A DNA stretch of 47,266 nt, taken from NCBI GenBank assembly GCA_002297505.1, contig DBLQ01000028.1, forward strand, positions 1 through 47,266. Reading direction: 5' to 3'. This document shows, in pieces, positions 15,350-24,247 of this stretch. Both the position numbers and the translations under genes were made by a program. Source of the stretch: Flavobacteriales bacterium UBA720. GTDB lineage: Bacteria; Bacteroidota; Bacteroidia; Flavobacteriales; Weeksellaceae. The notes under the pieces were generated by a model, which was given only the letters and a program-made list of their open reading frames with translations, did no database searches and was not told where the DNA came from. Every line of letters begins with the position of its first letter. The stretch's first letter is position 1.

Positions 15350-15991
15350 TTACTGGATTTCAATCTTCTCGCCACCAAACTTAGGTTCTACACCAAAAAG
15401 AAAATCCCAAAAAACTTTAGCGCGCGCTAATTTTTCCCGAAGATTAGTCTTGAAGCCGGCATATTTGTTAACATCTTTTGCATTGTAGCCGAAAGCTTCA
15501 ATACCATTTTGCTGTGCCAGAAACACAGCGCGTTCATTGTGAAACTGCTGCGAAATAATGATGTAGCAAGTCTGTCCAAAAATTTCTTTGGCTCTCACCA
15601 CAGAGTCCAGTGTCCGGAATCCGGCAAAATCTTCATAAATTCTATCCGCCGGAACGCCGGCTCTGATGAGTGCATTTTTCATATCTTCCGGTTCATTGTA
15701 ATGGATTCTGGAATTGTCACCACTGGCAATAATATTCTTGATTTTCCCGGATTTGTACAGTTCAGCTGCTGCTGCAATTCTGTTGTTGAAATAAGGATTC
15801 GGACGCCCGTTAGCAAGAATTCTGCTCGTGCCCAATAGCAGCCCAACTTTCTCGTTAGGCAGTTTGGCAATGCTGTCCGTCACGAAATCTTCCGTATCAT
15901 TTTCAATTTTAAAATTAGCCCAGAAAATGAAAAGAACTGATAATCCTAAGAAAATCAGTCCTGCCCAAATTATTTTTTTGAATAATTTCAT
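15350..15991 (-). CDS. SanA/YdcF-family (DUF218) envelope protein
   Basis: 213 residues. One N-terminal membrane segment (IIWAGLIFLGLSVLFIFWA) is followed by a DUF218-type alpha/beta domain: VGLLLGTSRILANGRPNPYF, IIASGDNSR, EDFAGFRTLDSVVRAKEIF, IIISQQFHNERAVFLA and GIEAFGYNA. This matches SanA (vancomycin sensitivity/ElyC-like) proteins, which affect envelope permeability in Escherichia coli. The enzymatic role is not established. It begins 3 nt after the lspA stop, so it is in the same operon. Confidence 0.85.
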   Translation of the reverse strand: MKLFKKIIWAGLIFLGLSVLFIFWANFKIENDTEDFVTDSIAKLPNEKVGLLLGTSRILANGRPNPYFNNRIAAAAELYKSGKIKNIIASGDNSRIHYNEPEDMKNALIRAGVPADRIYEDFAGFRTLDSVVRAKEIFGQTCYIIISQQFHNERAVFLAQQNGIEAFGYNAKDVNKYAGFKTNLREKLARAKVFWDFLFGVEPKFGGEKIEIQ

Positions 15992-15994
15992 AGT

Positions 15995-16639
15995 TTAAAA
16001 ATCCAAACCGTTTGGAAATGCTTTCTTTCTGAAGATGTACAAAAATAACGCGCCCAGCGTAATAGAGCTGTCGGCTACATTAAAAATATATTTGAAAAAC
16101 TCAATTCTGTTCCCACCAAAAATCGGAACCCAATCCGGCCAGGTGGTATCGACCAGCGGAAAATGCAGCATGTCTACCACGCAGCCTTTCATCAGGTCAG
16201 AATAACCTTGCCCAATCGGGACCAGTTTGGAAACGCCGGAATAATCTACCCACATTCCGGAGGCAGGGTCGTACGAGGTGCCACTGTCAAAAATAATTCC
16301 GTAGAAAACGCCGTCAAAAACATTCCCGATTGCGCCGGCGAAAATCATCGCCATAGGGATGATGAGGTAATTGGAAGCACCTTCCTTCAGCCATTTTTTG
16401 AACAGCATCACCATTCCGATAGCCAGTACGATTCTTAGAAGGATCAATGTATATTTTCCCCAAAGTCCGCCGAAATGCAGGCCATAAGCCATTCCCGGAT
16501 TTTCTACAAAAGTCAGCTTAAACCAGCTCAGTCCAAAAACGTTGATGCTCTCGCCAAGAAAAAAATGCGTCTTGACATAGATTTTCGAAAACTGGTCGAT
16601 CAGGAGAATCAGAAATGTGATCAGGATGATTTTCTTCAT
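15995..16639 (-). CDS. lspA: Lipoprotein signal peptidase (signal peptidase II)
   Basis: 214 residues. An inner-membrane aspartic protease that removes signal peptides from diacylated prolipoproteins. The catalytic pair is visible: Asp156 in VVDMLHF and Asp190 in FNVADSS, along with the conserved VENPGMAYGL and GAIGNVFDGV segments. Four membrane helices are apparent. It is longer than the 160-170 residues of most LspA proteins because of an extra loop at about residues 117-150, a feature I recall from Bacteroidota. It overlaps the upstream DUF2683 gene by one nucleotide and is followed 3 nt later by the SanA-like gene. Confidence 0.94.
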   Translation of the reverse strand: MKKIILITFLILLIDQFSKIYVKTHFFLGESINVFGLSWFKLTFVENPGMAYGLHFGGLWGKYTLILLRIVLAIGMVMLFKKWLKEGASNYLIIPMAMIFAGAIGNVFDGVFYGIIFDSGTSYDPASGMWVDYSGVSKLVPIGQGYSDLMKGCVVDMLHFPLVDTTWPDWVPIFGGNRIEFFKYIFNVADSSITLGALFLYIFRKKAFPNGLDF

Positions 16640-16830
16640 TACAATCCTTTTGGTTTAGGTGTTCTGGTGATTTTCTTCTCCTTCCTGTCGTTGATTTTCT
16701 GAACCGTTTTCTTGTTGTGAAAATTATTTTTGTTGTGAAATTTTTCGAAGTCGATGTTCATTTCTTTCAGCAAACTTTTCAGCGCCGTCAGTTCCATCGC
16801 GTTTTTCGTATGTACAATGATTGATTCCAT
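16639..16830 (-). CDS. Small DUF2683-like protein
   Basis: 63 residues. The N-terminus MESIIVHTKNAMELTALKSL, followed by LKEMNIDFEK, resembles the short DUF2683/antitoxin-like proteins common in Bacteroidota. The remaining half is strongly basic (KKTVQKINDRKEKKITRTPK), which suggests nucleic-acid contact. Its stop codon overlaps the lspA start by one nucleotide, so translation is probably coupled. It is the first gene of the DUF2683-lspA-sanA operon. No toxin partner is adjacent. Confidence 0.65.
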   Translation of the reverse strand: MESIIVHTKNAMELTALKSLLKEMNIDFEKFHNKNNFHNKKTVQKINDRKEKKITRTPKPKGL

Positions 16831-16873
16831 TTCTGAATGTTTTAGGTTAAATTTTCCGCTGGGAAGATTTTTG

Positions 16874-16906
16874 CAAATGTACTTAAATTACTTATTTCTT
16901 GGACAA
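16874..16906 (-). promoter_or_regulatory. Promoter of the DUF2683-lspA-sanA operon
   Basis: TACATTTG (16874-16881, minus strand) matches TAnnTTTG. A TTG lies 22 nt further upstream (16904-16906), inside the 3' end of the preceding gene. Confidence 0.5.
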
Positions 16907-17137
16907 TTCGTCCAGTCTTTTCCGCTCTTTTTCAGACAAATCTGCCAAACCATTTTCCCCGATTTTGCTCAACAATTTATCGATTTCGTCCTGCCGTGCT
17001 TTACGCTTGGCATTGAACTCATCATCAATCGTATGATATTTTTCTTCGGGTTTGAAGATATTTTTCACAGATCGATTGCGGCTGAGAAAATAAACCAAGA
17101 TTACGGCAATCGCCAGAATAGTAATTAAAGTCATCAT
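16892..17137 (-). CDS. Small membrane-anchored protein
   Basis: 81 residues from the ATG at 17137 (MMTLITILAIAVILVYFLSR). One N-terminal membrane helix is followed by a charged cytoplasmic tail: KYHTIDDEFNAKRKARQDE, then IDKLLSKIGENGLADLSEKE and RKRLDELSK. The tail resembles the short helical domain (DUF6576-like) found after rhomboid proteins in Bacteroidota, as far as I can recall. The frame extends eight codons further to a TTG at 17161, but that codon lies in the terminator of the upstream gene, so the ATG is preferred. Function unknown. Confidence 0.7.
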   Translation of the reverse strand: MMTLITILAIAVILVYFLSRNRSVKNIFKPEEKYHTIDDEFNAKRKARQDEIDKLLSKIGENGLADLSEKERKRLDELSKK

Positions 17138-17143
17138 GTTGTT

Positions 17144-17195
17144 ATAAGAAAAAAGTCCCAATTTCCAATCGGTTAGAATCGGAAACTCGGACTTT
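17144..17195 (-). terminator. Terminator of the DksA-like gene
   Basis: On the minus strand GGACTTT-type arms (17152-17158 with 17189-17195) and inner TTTCC/GGAAA arms build one long hairpin, followed by TTTTTTCTTAT. It lies between the stop at 17216 and the next ATG at 17137. Confidence 0.75.
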
Positions 17196-17215
17196 GTAAG
17201 TGGTTAATAAGTAGA

Positions 17216-17596
17216 TTATCTCTGCATATTTTTCGCTTCAATGCTTAGTGTAGCGTGTGGTACAGCCTGTAAGCGCTCTTTCGGGATCAGTTTACCCGTT
17301 ACTCTGCACACACCGTAAGTTTTGTTCTCGATTCTGATGAGGGCGTGTTTCAGGTCACGCAAAAATTTCTCCTGTCTCGATGCCAAAATTGCATTTTGCT
17401 CCTTGCTCAGTGTTTCAGCGCCTTCTTCAAAAGCTTTGAAAGTCGGCGAGGTGTCGTCCGTTCCGTTATTTTGATTATTAATGAAACTCTCTTTGATAAG
17501 ACCTAAGTCGTTCTCAGCTTTTGCGATTTTATCCTGAATCAGCTTCTTGAATTCCTGAAGTTCAGAATCGCTATAACGTAGTTTTTCGTCAGCCAT
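17216..17596 (-). CDS. TraR/DksA-family regulator with degenerate zinc finger
   Basis: 126 residues. An N-terminal coiled coil (residues 5-75) is followed by the DksA-like globular part LIRIENKTYGVCRVTGKLIP, then KERLQAVPHATLSIEAK. In DksA four cysteines bind zinc; here only one remains (YGVCRVTGK), and the second CxxC is replaced by ATLSIEAK. The fold without zinc is a known variant in this family. DksA proteins enter the secondary channel of RNA polymerase and work with ppGpp; whether this one does is inferred. The gene is 152 bp downstream of ileS and ends at its own terminator. Confidence 0.82.
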   Translation of the reverse strand: MADEKLRYSDSELQEFKKLIQDKIAKAENDLGLIKESFINNQNNGTDDTSPTFKAFEEGAETLSKEQNAILASRQEKFLRDLKHALIRIENKTYGVCRVTGKLIPKERLQAVPHATLSIEAKNMQR

Positions 17597-17748
17597 TTTC
17601 CTCTGGTTATTTAATTGTTTAACTTTTATTCTATTTCCATTGCGATACTGAATCGCCCATTTTTAGGTTAGTAAGAATATTGATCAATTTGAAAACAATT
17701 CCGGCTCAACGATGAATTAATAAATCCTTAACAAAAAATAACTATGAA

Positions 17749-20700
17749 TTATTTTTTCTCAATTTTTACCTTGAATCGTTCCTCATCTATCTCTATTTCA
17801 TCAAAATTCGAAAGTGAATTTACAAATTCTATTTCATCCGACAATACTTCCGAAGAAATATATGCTTGATTGTTGATAAATTCTTTTCGGAAAGGACAAT
17901 TGTCTTCTAATTGTATTGAGATTCTGTCCGTTAGTTCAAAATCTTTGTCTTTTCTCAGGTTCTGAATTCTGTTAATGAACTCCCTGGCAACGCCTTCCGC
18001 CTTCAATTCCTCCGTCAATACCAAATCTAATGCCACAGTTGTTTTTCCTTCGCTTGCCACAGTCCATCCCGGGATATCTTTTGTGGAAATTTCCACATCA
18101 TCAACTGTAATCTCATAGCCTGAAACTTCTGCTTTTCCGGTTTTTTCCAGCTCGGTAATCTGCTCGGAACTGAAGTTTGAAATCTCTCCCGCAACTGTTT
18201 TCATATCTTTTCCTAATCTCGCACCAAGGGTTTTGAAGTTTGGTTTTATCTGTTTTACAATAAGATGCGACGCTTCTTCTGCATTAATCAATTGTAATTC
18301 TTTAACGTTAACTTCTTGCTTAATCAATTCTGAAACTGCCAAGATTTGTTCTTCCGTTTTCTTATCCAAAACAGGAATCATCACTTTCTGAAGTGGCTGA
18401 CGGACTTTTACATTTTCCTTTTTCCTCAATGAAAAAACCATCGAAGTAATTTGCTGAGCGAGATGTGTTTTCTCCACCAAATCCTGGTCAATCAGACTTT
18501 CATCTGCAACAGGGAAATCCGTCAGGTGAACAGAGTTTACCAAATCTCTTCCAGTTACTTTGTTAAGGTCTTGGAACAATTGATCCATAAAGAATGGTGC
18601 AATAGGTGCAGAAAGCTTAGCAACCGTTTCCAGGCAAGTATATAAAGTCTGATATGCAGAAATTTTATCATCAGAATAATCACCTTTCCAGAAACGTCTT
18701 CTACACAATCTCACGTACCAGTTGGACAAGTTGTCGTTAACAAAAGTATTGATGGCTCTTGCTGCCTTGGTCGGTTCGTAATCTTCATAAAAAGATTTTA
18801 CTTCTTTGATGAGAAGATTTAATTCAGATAAAATCCAACGGTCGATTTCCGGACGATTCTCTACATTACTTTCAAGATATTTAAATCCATCAACATTCGC
18901 ATATAGAGCGAAAAAAGAATACGTGTTGTAAAGTGTTCCGAAGAATTTTCTACGAACTTCATCAATGCCTTCAATATCAAATTTCAGATTTTCCCAAGGA
19001 TTCGCATTGGAAATCATATACCAACGCGTTGCATCTGGTCCGTAAACTGCCAGCGTTTCGAACGGATCAACAGCATTCCCCAAACGTTTGGACATTTTTT
19101 GTCCATTCTTGTCCAGAACCAAACCATTGGAAACCACATTTTTGTAAGCGACAGAATCGAAAACCGTTGTTGCAATGGCATGCAACGTATAAAACCAGCC
19201 ACGCGTCTGGTCCACACCTTCTGCGATGAAATCTGCCGGGAACGCTTTGTTGTTGTCAACTTGTTCCTTATTTTCGAAAGGATAGTGCAATTGCGCATAC
19301 GGCATGGAACCGGAATCAAACCAGACATCAATCAAATCAGATTCACGCTTCATCGGTTTTCCGGAAGCAGAAACCAAAGTGATTTGGTCCACGATATTTT
19401 TGTGAAGGTCAACTTTCGCATAATTTTCTTCCGACATATCGCCTATCACAAAACCTTTGAATGGATTGTCTTTTTGGAAACCTGCAGCAATTGATTTTTC
19501 GATTTCGTTGTATAATTCCTCAACAGAACCGATGAGAACTTCTTCTTTTTTATCGTCTGTTCTCCAAATCGGCAACGGAATTCCCCAATATCTGGAGCGG
19601 GAAAGATTCCAGTCGTTGGCGTTTTTCAGCCAGTTTCCGAAACGGCCTTCACCTGTAGATTTTGGCTTCCAGTTGATGGTTTCATTCAAGTCGAACATTC
19701 TGTCCTTCACATCAGTCACTTTGATGAACCAGGAATCCAACGGATAGTACAATAAAGGCTCATCAGTTCTCCAACTGTGCGGATAACTGTGAACATATTT
19801 CTCAACCTTGAAGGCTTTGTTTTCTTTTCTTAATTTGAGTGCAATTCTCTCATCAACAGACAAGTAAACTTTTAAATCCGAAATGATGGATTTTAATTTC
19901 TCTTTCTGAATATTGTATTCTGTGTTCTTTTCATCATCGTTAAGATACTCAGACTTCACATATTCATCCGCAAAACCATAGATTTCATCCTTAACAACCG
20001 ATAAAAATCGACCTTGCAAATCGACCAAAGGCACAGGATTTCCATTCTCATCCAAAACCAACATGGGCGGAACTTCCGGCGACGCTTCTTTCGCTACTTT
20101 CGCATCATCCGCACCAAAAGTTGGGGCAGTATGTACGATTCCCGTTCCGTCTTCCGTCGTCACAAAATCTCCGGAAATTACGCGGAAAGCATTTTCTGGA
20201 TTCTGATAAGGTTTAGCGTAATCTAAAAGTTGCTCATATTGGATACCCACCAAATCAGTTCCCTTGAACTCCTCTAAAATCTGATAAGGAATGGTTTTGC
20301 TTTCGGAAGTGTAATTTTTGAAATCTTCGGCGCTGCCTTCCACATATTTTTTGCCGAATTGTTTTGCGACCAGCGCTTTTGCTAAAATAATGTGAATCGG
20401 CTCAAAAGTATATTGATTGAATGTCTTAACCAAAACATAATCGATTTTCGGCCCGACGGTCAGAGCTGTATTGGAAGGCAAGGTCCAAGGTGTAGTGGTC
20501 CAGGCCAGGAAGTAAACATTGGACTTAGAATTCTGATTGTCAAATTCTTCCCAATGCAATGCACCGCCACAAGTAGCGCCTGCGATGTCCTCGCTGTTGA
20601 TGGCATCGCCATAAGCTATTGCGGACAGCTTTTTCCAGGTTTCACCAGCGTTATCCGGCGCCTTTTTCATTTTGAACTGCGCCACCACAGTCGTGTCGGT

Positions 20701-21312
20701 CACATCGCGGTAGGCGCCAGGCTGATTCACCTCGTGCGAAGACAGTCCTGTTCCCGCTTTCGGGGAATAAGGCTGGATGGTGTAGCCTTTGTAGATGAGA
20801 CCTTTGTCATACATCTGTTTCAGAAGCCACCACACCGTCTCCATATATTTCGGTTTGTACGTCACATATGGATTTTCCATATCCACCCAATAACCGATTT
20901 TTTCGGTCATGTCGTTCCAGACGTCGGTGTAACGCATTACGGCGTTTTTACAAGCTTCATTGTATTCCTCGATCGAAATCTTTTTGCCGATGTCTTCTTT
21001 GGTAATTCCCAATTCTTTTTCAACGCCCAATTCCACAGGCAGCCCGTGCGTGTCCCAGCCGGCTTTACGGAAAACCTGCTTTCCGTTCTGGGTCTGGTAA
21101 CGGCAGAAAATATCCTTAATCGCTCTTGCCATAACGTGGTGAATTCCCGGCATTCCGTTGGCGGAAGGCGGTCCTTCATAAAAAACAAACTCCGGCTGTC
21201 CCTCGCGGATTTCCACGGATTTTCTGAAAGTGTCGTTATTTTTCCAGAATTCTGCGATGCTTCTGGCGGTTTCGGTAAGATTCAGGGTTTTATATTCTGC
21301 GAACTTATTCAT
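17749..21312 (-). CDS. ileS: Isoleucine--tRNA ligase
   Basis: 1187 residues, a class I synthetase with an editing domain. The HIGH-like motif is WDTHGLPVELG (His near residue 89) and the KMSKS loop is GQKMSKRLGNAVDPF (near residue 740). The editing (CP1) domain includes LAWTTTPWTLPSNTALTVGP and GDFVTTEDGTGIVHTAPTFG. The C-terminal anticodon-binding region (SNWYVRLCRRRFWKGDYSDD) is present, and a zinc-cluster-like tail is not obvious. The length is at the long end of the family, partly from an insert near residues 440-500. The frame reaches a TTG at 21318, but the ATG at 21312 (MNKFAEYK) is the likely start. Confidence 0.96.
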   Translation of the reverse strand: MNKFAEYKTLNLTETARSIAEFWKNNDTFRKSVEIREGQPEFVFYEGPPSANGMPGIHHVMARAIKDIFCRYQTQNGKQVFRKAGWDTHGLPVELGVEKELGITKEDIGKKISIEEYNEACKNAVMRYTDVWNDMTEKIGYWVDMENPYVTYKPKYMETVWWLLKQMYDKGLIYKGYTIQPYSPKAGTGLSSHEVNQPGAYRDVTDTTVVAQFKMKKAPDNAGETWKKLSAIAYGDAINSEDIAGATCGGALHWEEFDNQNSKSNVYFLAWTTTPWTLPSNTALTVGPKIDYVLVKTFNQYTFEPIHIILAKALVAKQFGKKYVEGSAEDFKNYTSESKTIPYQILEEFKGTDLVGIQYEQLLDYAKPYQNPENAFRVISGDFVTTEDGTGIVHTAPTFGADDAKVAKEASPEVPPMLVLDENGNPVPLVDLQGRFLSVVKDEIYGFADEYVKSEYLNDDEKNTEYNIQKEKLKSIISDLKVYLSVDERIALKLRKENKAFKVEKYVHSYPHSWRTDEPLLYYPLDSWFIKVTDVKDRMFDLNETINWKPKSTGEGRFGNWLKNANDWNLSRSRYWGIPLPIWRTDDKKEEVLIGSVEELYNEIEKSIAAGFQKDNPFKGFVIGDMSEENYAKVDLHKNIVDQITLVSASGKPMKRESDLIDVWFDSGSMPYAQLHYPFENKEQVDNNKAFPADFIAEGVDQTRGWFYTLHAIATTVFDSVAYKNVVSNGLVLDKNGQKMSKRLGNAVDPFETLAVYGPDATRWYMISNANPWENLKFDIEGIDEVRRKFFGTLYNTYSFFALYANVDGFKYLESNVENRPEIDRWILSELNLLIKEVKSFYEDYEPTKAARAINTFVNDNLSNWYVRLCRRRFWKGDYSDDKISAYQTLYTCLETVAKLSAPIAPFFMDQLFQDLNKVTGRDLVNSVHLTDFPVADESLIDQDLVEKTHLAQQITSMVFSLRKKENVKVRQPLQKVMIPVLDKKTEEQILAVSELIKQEVNVKELQLINAEEASHLIVKQIKPNFKTLGARLGKDMKTVAGEISNFSSEQITELEKTGKAEVSGYEITVDDVEISTKDIPGWTVASEGKTTVALDLVLTEELKAEGVAREFINRIQNLRKDKDFELTDRISIQLEDNCPFRKEFINNQAYISSEVLSDEIEFVNSLSNFDEIEIDEERFKVKIEKK

Positions 21313-21460
21313 TGTCAACGTCTAAAAATCGATTGATTGTTTAATTAAGTTTGCGAATTTAGTGAAAAAAAGTAAATTTTCGCATTGGGAAGGTGGTTAT
21401 TTGACCGCCACATCTATAATATATATAAGGAATAGAGGATAGAAATCAATCTTAAAATGA

Positions 21461-21487
21461 TTGCTAATAAAAAAACTGCTACTTTTG
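21461..21487 (+). promoter_or_regulatory. topA promoter
   Basis: TTG (21461-21463), 16 nt of spacing, then TACTTTTG (21480-21487), ending 17 nt before the topA ATG. The spacing is slightly short for the class. Confidence 0.5.
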
Positions 21488-21503
21488 CAAAAATTTTTCT
21501 AGG

Positions 21504-24074
21504 ATGCCAAAGAATTTAGTCATCGTCGAGTCTCCGGCAAAAGCAAAAACAATTCAGAAATATTTAGGTTCAGATTTCGAGGTCAAGTCCAGCTTCGGAC
21601 ACATCCGTGATCTGCCTAAAAAAGGGATGGGAATTGACTTGTCGAATTTCACGCCGGACTATGAAGTGTCTGCCGATAAGAAGAAACTGGTGACCGAGCT
21701 AAAAGCCTCTGTGAAAAAAGCGGACATGGTTTGGCTGGCTTCCGATGAAGACCGCGAGGGAGAAGCTATTGCCTGGCATTTGGCAGATGAATTGAAACTG
21801 AAGCCTGAAAATAGAAAAAGAATTGTCTTCCACGAGATTACAAAAAATGCAATCCTGAAAGCCATTGACAATCCAAGAGATATCGACCAGAATTTGGTGA
21901 ATGCCCAACAGGCGAGAAGAGTCTTGGACCGTATCGTAGGTTTTGAGATGTCTCCGGTTCTTTGGAAAAAGGTAAAGACAGGATTGTCTGCAGGAAGAGT
22001 TCAGTCTGTAGCAGTGAGATTGGTTGTAGAGAGAGAAAAGGAAATCCGGGAGTTTGTTCCGAAGCCAAGTTTCAAATTAGAAGGTACTTTTCTGAACAAC
22101 GCCAAACAGGAAATTGCGGCCAAGCTGAAAAAAGATTTCGAGAAAGAATCTGAGGCAGAAAACTTCCTGGAATTAGCAAAAACCACAGACTTCAAAGTTC
22201 TGAATGTCGAAACCAAACCTGGAACGCGTACAGCATCGGCGCCATTCACAACGTCAACTCTACAGCAGGAAGCTTCTTCCCGATTGGGTTACGGCGTTAC
22301 CACGACGATGCGTCTGGCGCAAAGACTTTACGAAGAAGGATTTATCACGTATATGAGAACAGATTCCGTGAATCTTTCTCAGGAAGCAATCAATGGTGCT
22401 AAGGCGCAGATTATCTCAGAATACGGCGAGAATTATTCCAAGCCAAGAAATTATACCACAAAATCATCCTCTGCACAGGAAGCGCACGAAGCCATCCGCC
22501 CGACAGATTTCTCTGTGAAATCCATTGGTGATGCGCAATTGAACAAATTGTATCAACTGATTTACAGAAGAACGTTGGCTTCCCAGATGGAGAATGCGAA
22601 AATAGAGAAAACGGTCATCGAAATTGGAAATACCAAGTTGCCACAACACTTCGAAGCGCAAGGCGAGGTGATCGTTTTTGACGGTTTCCTGAAAGCTTAC
22701 GGCATTGTGAAAACGGAAGATGACGATGACGAAAGCAACGAAAAATTATTGCCGAAAGTTTCCATAGGCGAAGCTTTGGATTATAAAAAAATTACAGCTA
22801 CAGAAAAATTCACAAGACCACCGGCTAGATTTACCGAAGCTGGTCTGGTTAAAAAACTGGAAGAATTGGGAATCGGCCGTCCATCTACTTATGCACCGAC
22901 TATTCAAACCATTCAGAATCGTGAATATGTTGATAAAAGAGAGATAGAACCACAAACGAGAGAGATCGTCAAAATGACTTTGGGGAAATCCGGTGTCAAA
23001 AAAGAAGTGCTCGAGGAGAAGTTTGGTGGTGATAAAAATAAATTCGTTCCTACGGATATTGGTGAGGTGGTGAATGATTTCCTCATCAACAATTTTGCCG
23101 AGATTCTGGATTACGGATTCACGGCCAGAGTTGAAGAAGGCTTTGACGAGATTGCCAACGGCGACCAGAAGTGGAAGGAAATGATGACGGATTTCTATTC
23201 GAAATTCCATCCAAGGATCGAGGATGTAGAGGAAAATGCAGACCGTGCGAATGGCGAAAGAATCTTAGGTGTAGACCCTAAAACGGGTAAAAACGTTCAC
23301 GCCAGAATCGGAAGGTTTGGTCCGATGATTCAGATTGGCGAGCAGGACGACGAGGAGAAGCCGACTTTTGCTTCATTGATGTCCAATCAAAATATTGCGA
23401 CGATCACTTTAGAGGAAGCTTTGGAACTGTTCAAGTTACCTTTCGATCTGAAGGAAGTCGATGGCCAGCCTGTTTCTGTGGGTGTAGGTAGATTTGGGCC
23501 TTATGTGAAATGGGGCGAGACTTACATCAGTATTCCGAAAGGGGAAGATCCACTTTCTGTAGATCAAAACCGAGCAGAAGAAATCATCAATGACAAGAAA
23601 GTAGCCGATGCGCCGATTGCCAATTACAAAGGCGAGCCGGTGACGAAAGGAACAGGGAGGTTTGGACCTTTTATCAAATATCAGAATATTTTCATCAACG
23701 TTCCGAAACGATACAATTTCGATAACCTGTCTCAAAACGATATCAACGAATTGATTGATGCCAAACTGGAGAAAGAAGCCAACCGCTACATCCAGCATTG
23801 GGAAGCAGAGAAAATCTCGATCGAAAATGCGAGATGGGGACCGATTGTAAAACACGGCAAAAACATCTACAAAATCCCAAAAAAGAAAGATGACACCAAG
23901 TACGAAGCAGACGACTTGAAAGATGTTTCATTAGATGAGGTGAAAAAATGGATCACTGCACAAGACCCAAAAGCTTTTGCTGAAAAGAAAAAACCGGCGG
24001 CTAAGAAACCGGCTACGAAAAAAGCAACGACAGCTAAGAAAGTGCCGGCGAAGAAGCCTGCTGCTAAGAAATAA
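21504..24074 (+). CDS. topA: DNA topoisomerase I
   Basis: 856 residues. Type IA topoisomerase relaxing negative supercoils. The TOPRIM start is VIVESPAKAKTIQKYLG, acidic residues are in ASDEDREGEAIAWH, and the catalytic tyrosine is Tyr283 in FITYMRTDSVNLS. The rest of the core is typical (GRPSTYAPTIQTI, PTDIGEVVNDFL). The C-terminal part carries no zinc fingers but has repeated GRFGPxI/VK modules (at about residues 600-780), the form usual in Bacteroidota. It ends in a Lys/Ala/Pro-rich tail of about 30 residues that should bind DNA. A terminator follows. Confidence 0.96.
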   Translation: MPKNLVIVESPAKAKTIQKYLGSDFEVKSSFGHIRDLPKKGMGIDLSNFTPDYEVSADKKKLVTELKASVKKADMVWLASDEDREGEAIAWHLADELKLKPENRKRIVFHEITKNAILKAIDNPRDIDQNLVNAQQARRVLDRIVGFEMSPVLWKKVKTGLSAGRVQSVAVRLVVEREKEIREFVPKPSFKLEGTFLNNAKQEIAAKLKKDFEKESEAENFLELAKTTDFKVLNVETKPGTRTASAPFTTSTLQQEASSRLGYGVTTTMRLAQRLYEEGFITYMRTDSVNLSQEAINGAKAQIISEYGENYSKPRNYTTKSSSAQEAHEAIRPTDFSVKSIGDAQLNKLYQLIYRRTLASQMENAKIEKTVIEIGNTKLPQHFEAQGEVIVFDGFLKAYGIVKTEDDDDESNEKLLPKVSIGEALDYKKITATEKFTRPPARFTEAGLVKKLEELGIGRPSTYAPTIQTIQNREYVDKREIEPQTREIVKMTLGKSGVKKEVLEEKFGGDKNKFVPTDIGEVVNDFLINNFAEILDYGFTARVEEGFDEIANGDQKWKEMMTDFYSKFHPRIEDVEENADRANGERILGVDPKTGKNVHARIGRFGPMIQIGEQDDEEKPTFASLMSNQNIATITLEEALELFKLPFDLKEVDGQPVSVGVGRFGPYVKWGETYISIPKGEDPLSVDQNRAEEIINDKKVADAPIANYKGEPVTKGTGRFGPFIKYQNIFINVPKRYNFDNLSQNDINELIDAKLEKEANRYIQHWEAEKISIENARWGPIVKHGKNIYKIPKKKDDTKYEADDLKDVSLDEVKKWITAQDPKAFAEKKKPAAKKPATKKATTAKKVPAKKPAAKK

Positions 24075-24095
24075 AAGTTTTTGACCTTAACATAA

Positions 24096-24132
24096 AAATC
24101 CCTTTTGAAATTTTCAAGAGGGATTTATTTTG
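24096..24132 (+). terminator. topA terminator
   Basis: AAATCCCT and AGGGATTT arms, with an inner TGAAA/TTTCA pairing, are followed by TATTTTG. The hairpin lies 22 nt past the topA stop. Confidence 0.75.
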
Positions 24133-24145
24133 TCGATTGGTCGCT

Positions 24146-24168
24146 GGCGCAAGCAGCTTGCTTGTGCC
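24146..24168. repeat. Palindrome near the RAYT gene
   Basis: GGCGCAAGC and GCTTGTGCC pair (one G-U) around a 5-nt loop. The sequence is G+C-rich compared with its surroundings and lies beside the REP-like units; it may be a second REP class. Confidence 0.55.
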
Positions 24169-24193
24169 TGTTTACGTGGGTACGAGCGAGACC

Positions 24194-24241
24194 CCGCTGC
24201 GCAAAGTCTCTCCGCTGCGCAAAGTCTCCTGACTTTGAGCA
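24194..24241. repeat. REP-like element, left of the RAYT gene (copy a)
   Basis: Two direct copies of an 18-bp unit beginning CCGCTGCGCAAAGTC (24194-24211 and 24212-24229). The second copy closes a hairpin: TGCGCAAAGTC (24216-24226), 4-nt loop, GACTTTGAGCA (24231-24241), with one mismatch. It ends 7 bp from the stop codon of the RAYT gene. Confidence 0.8.
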
Positions 24242-24247
24242 AGGCGC

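Noticed and set aside
20392..21336. Plus-strand ORF of 314 codons
   Set aside because: Antisense to ileS, whose HIGH region is in exactly this stretch.
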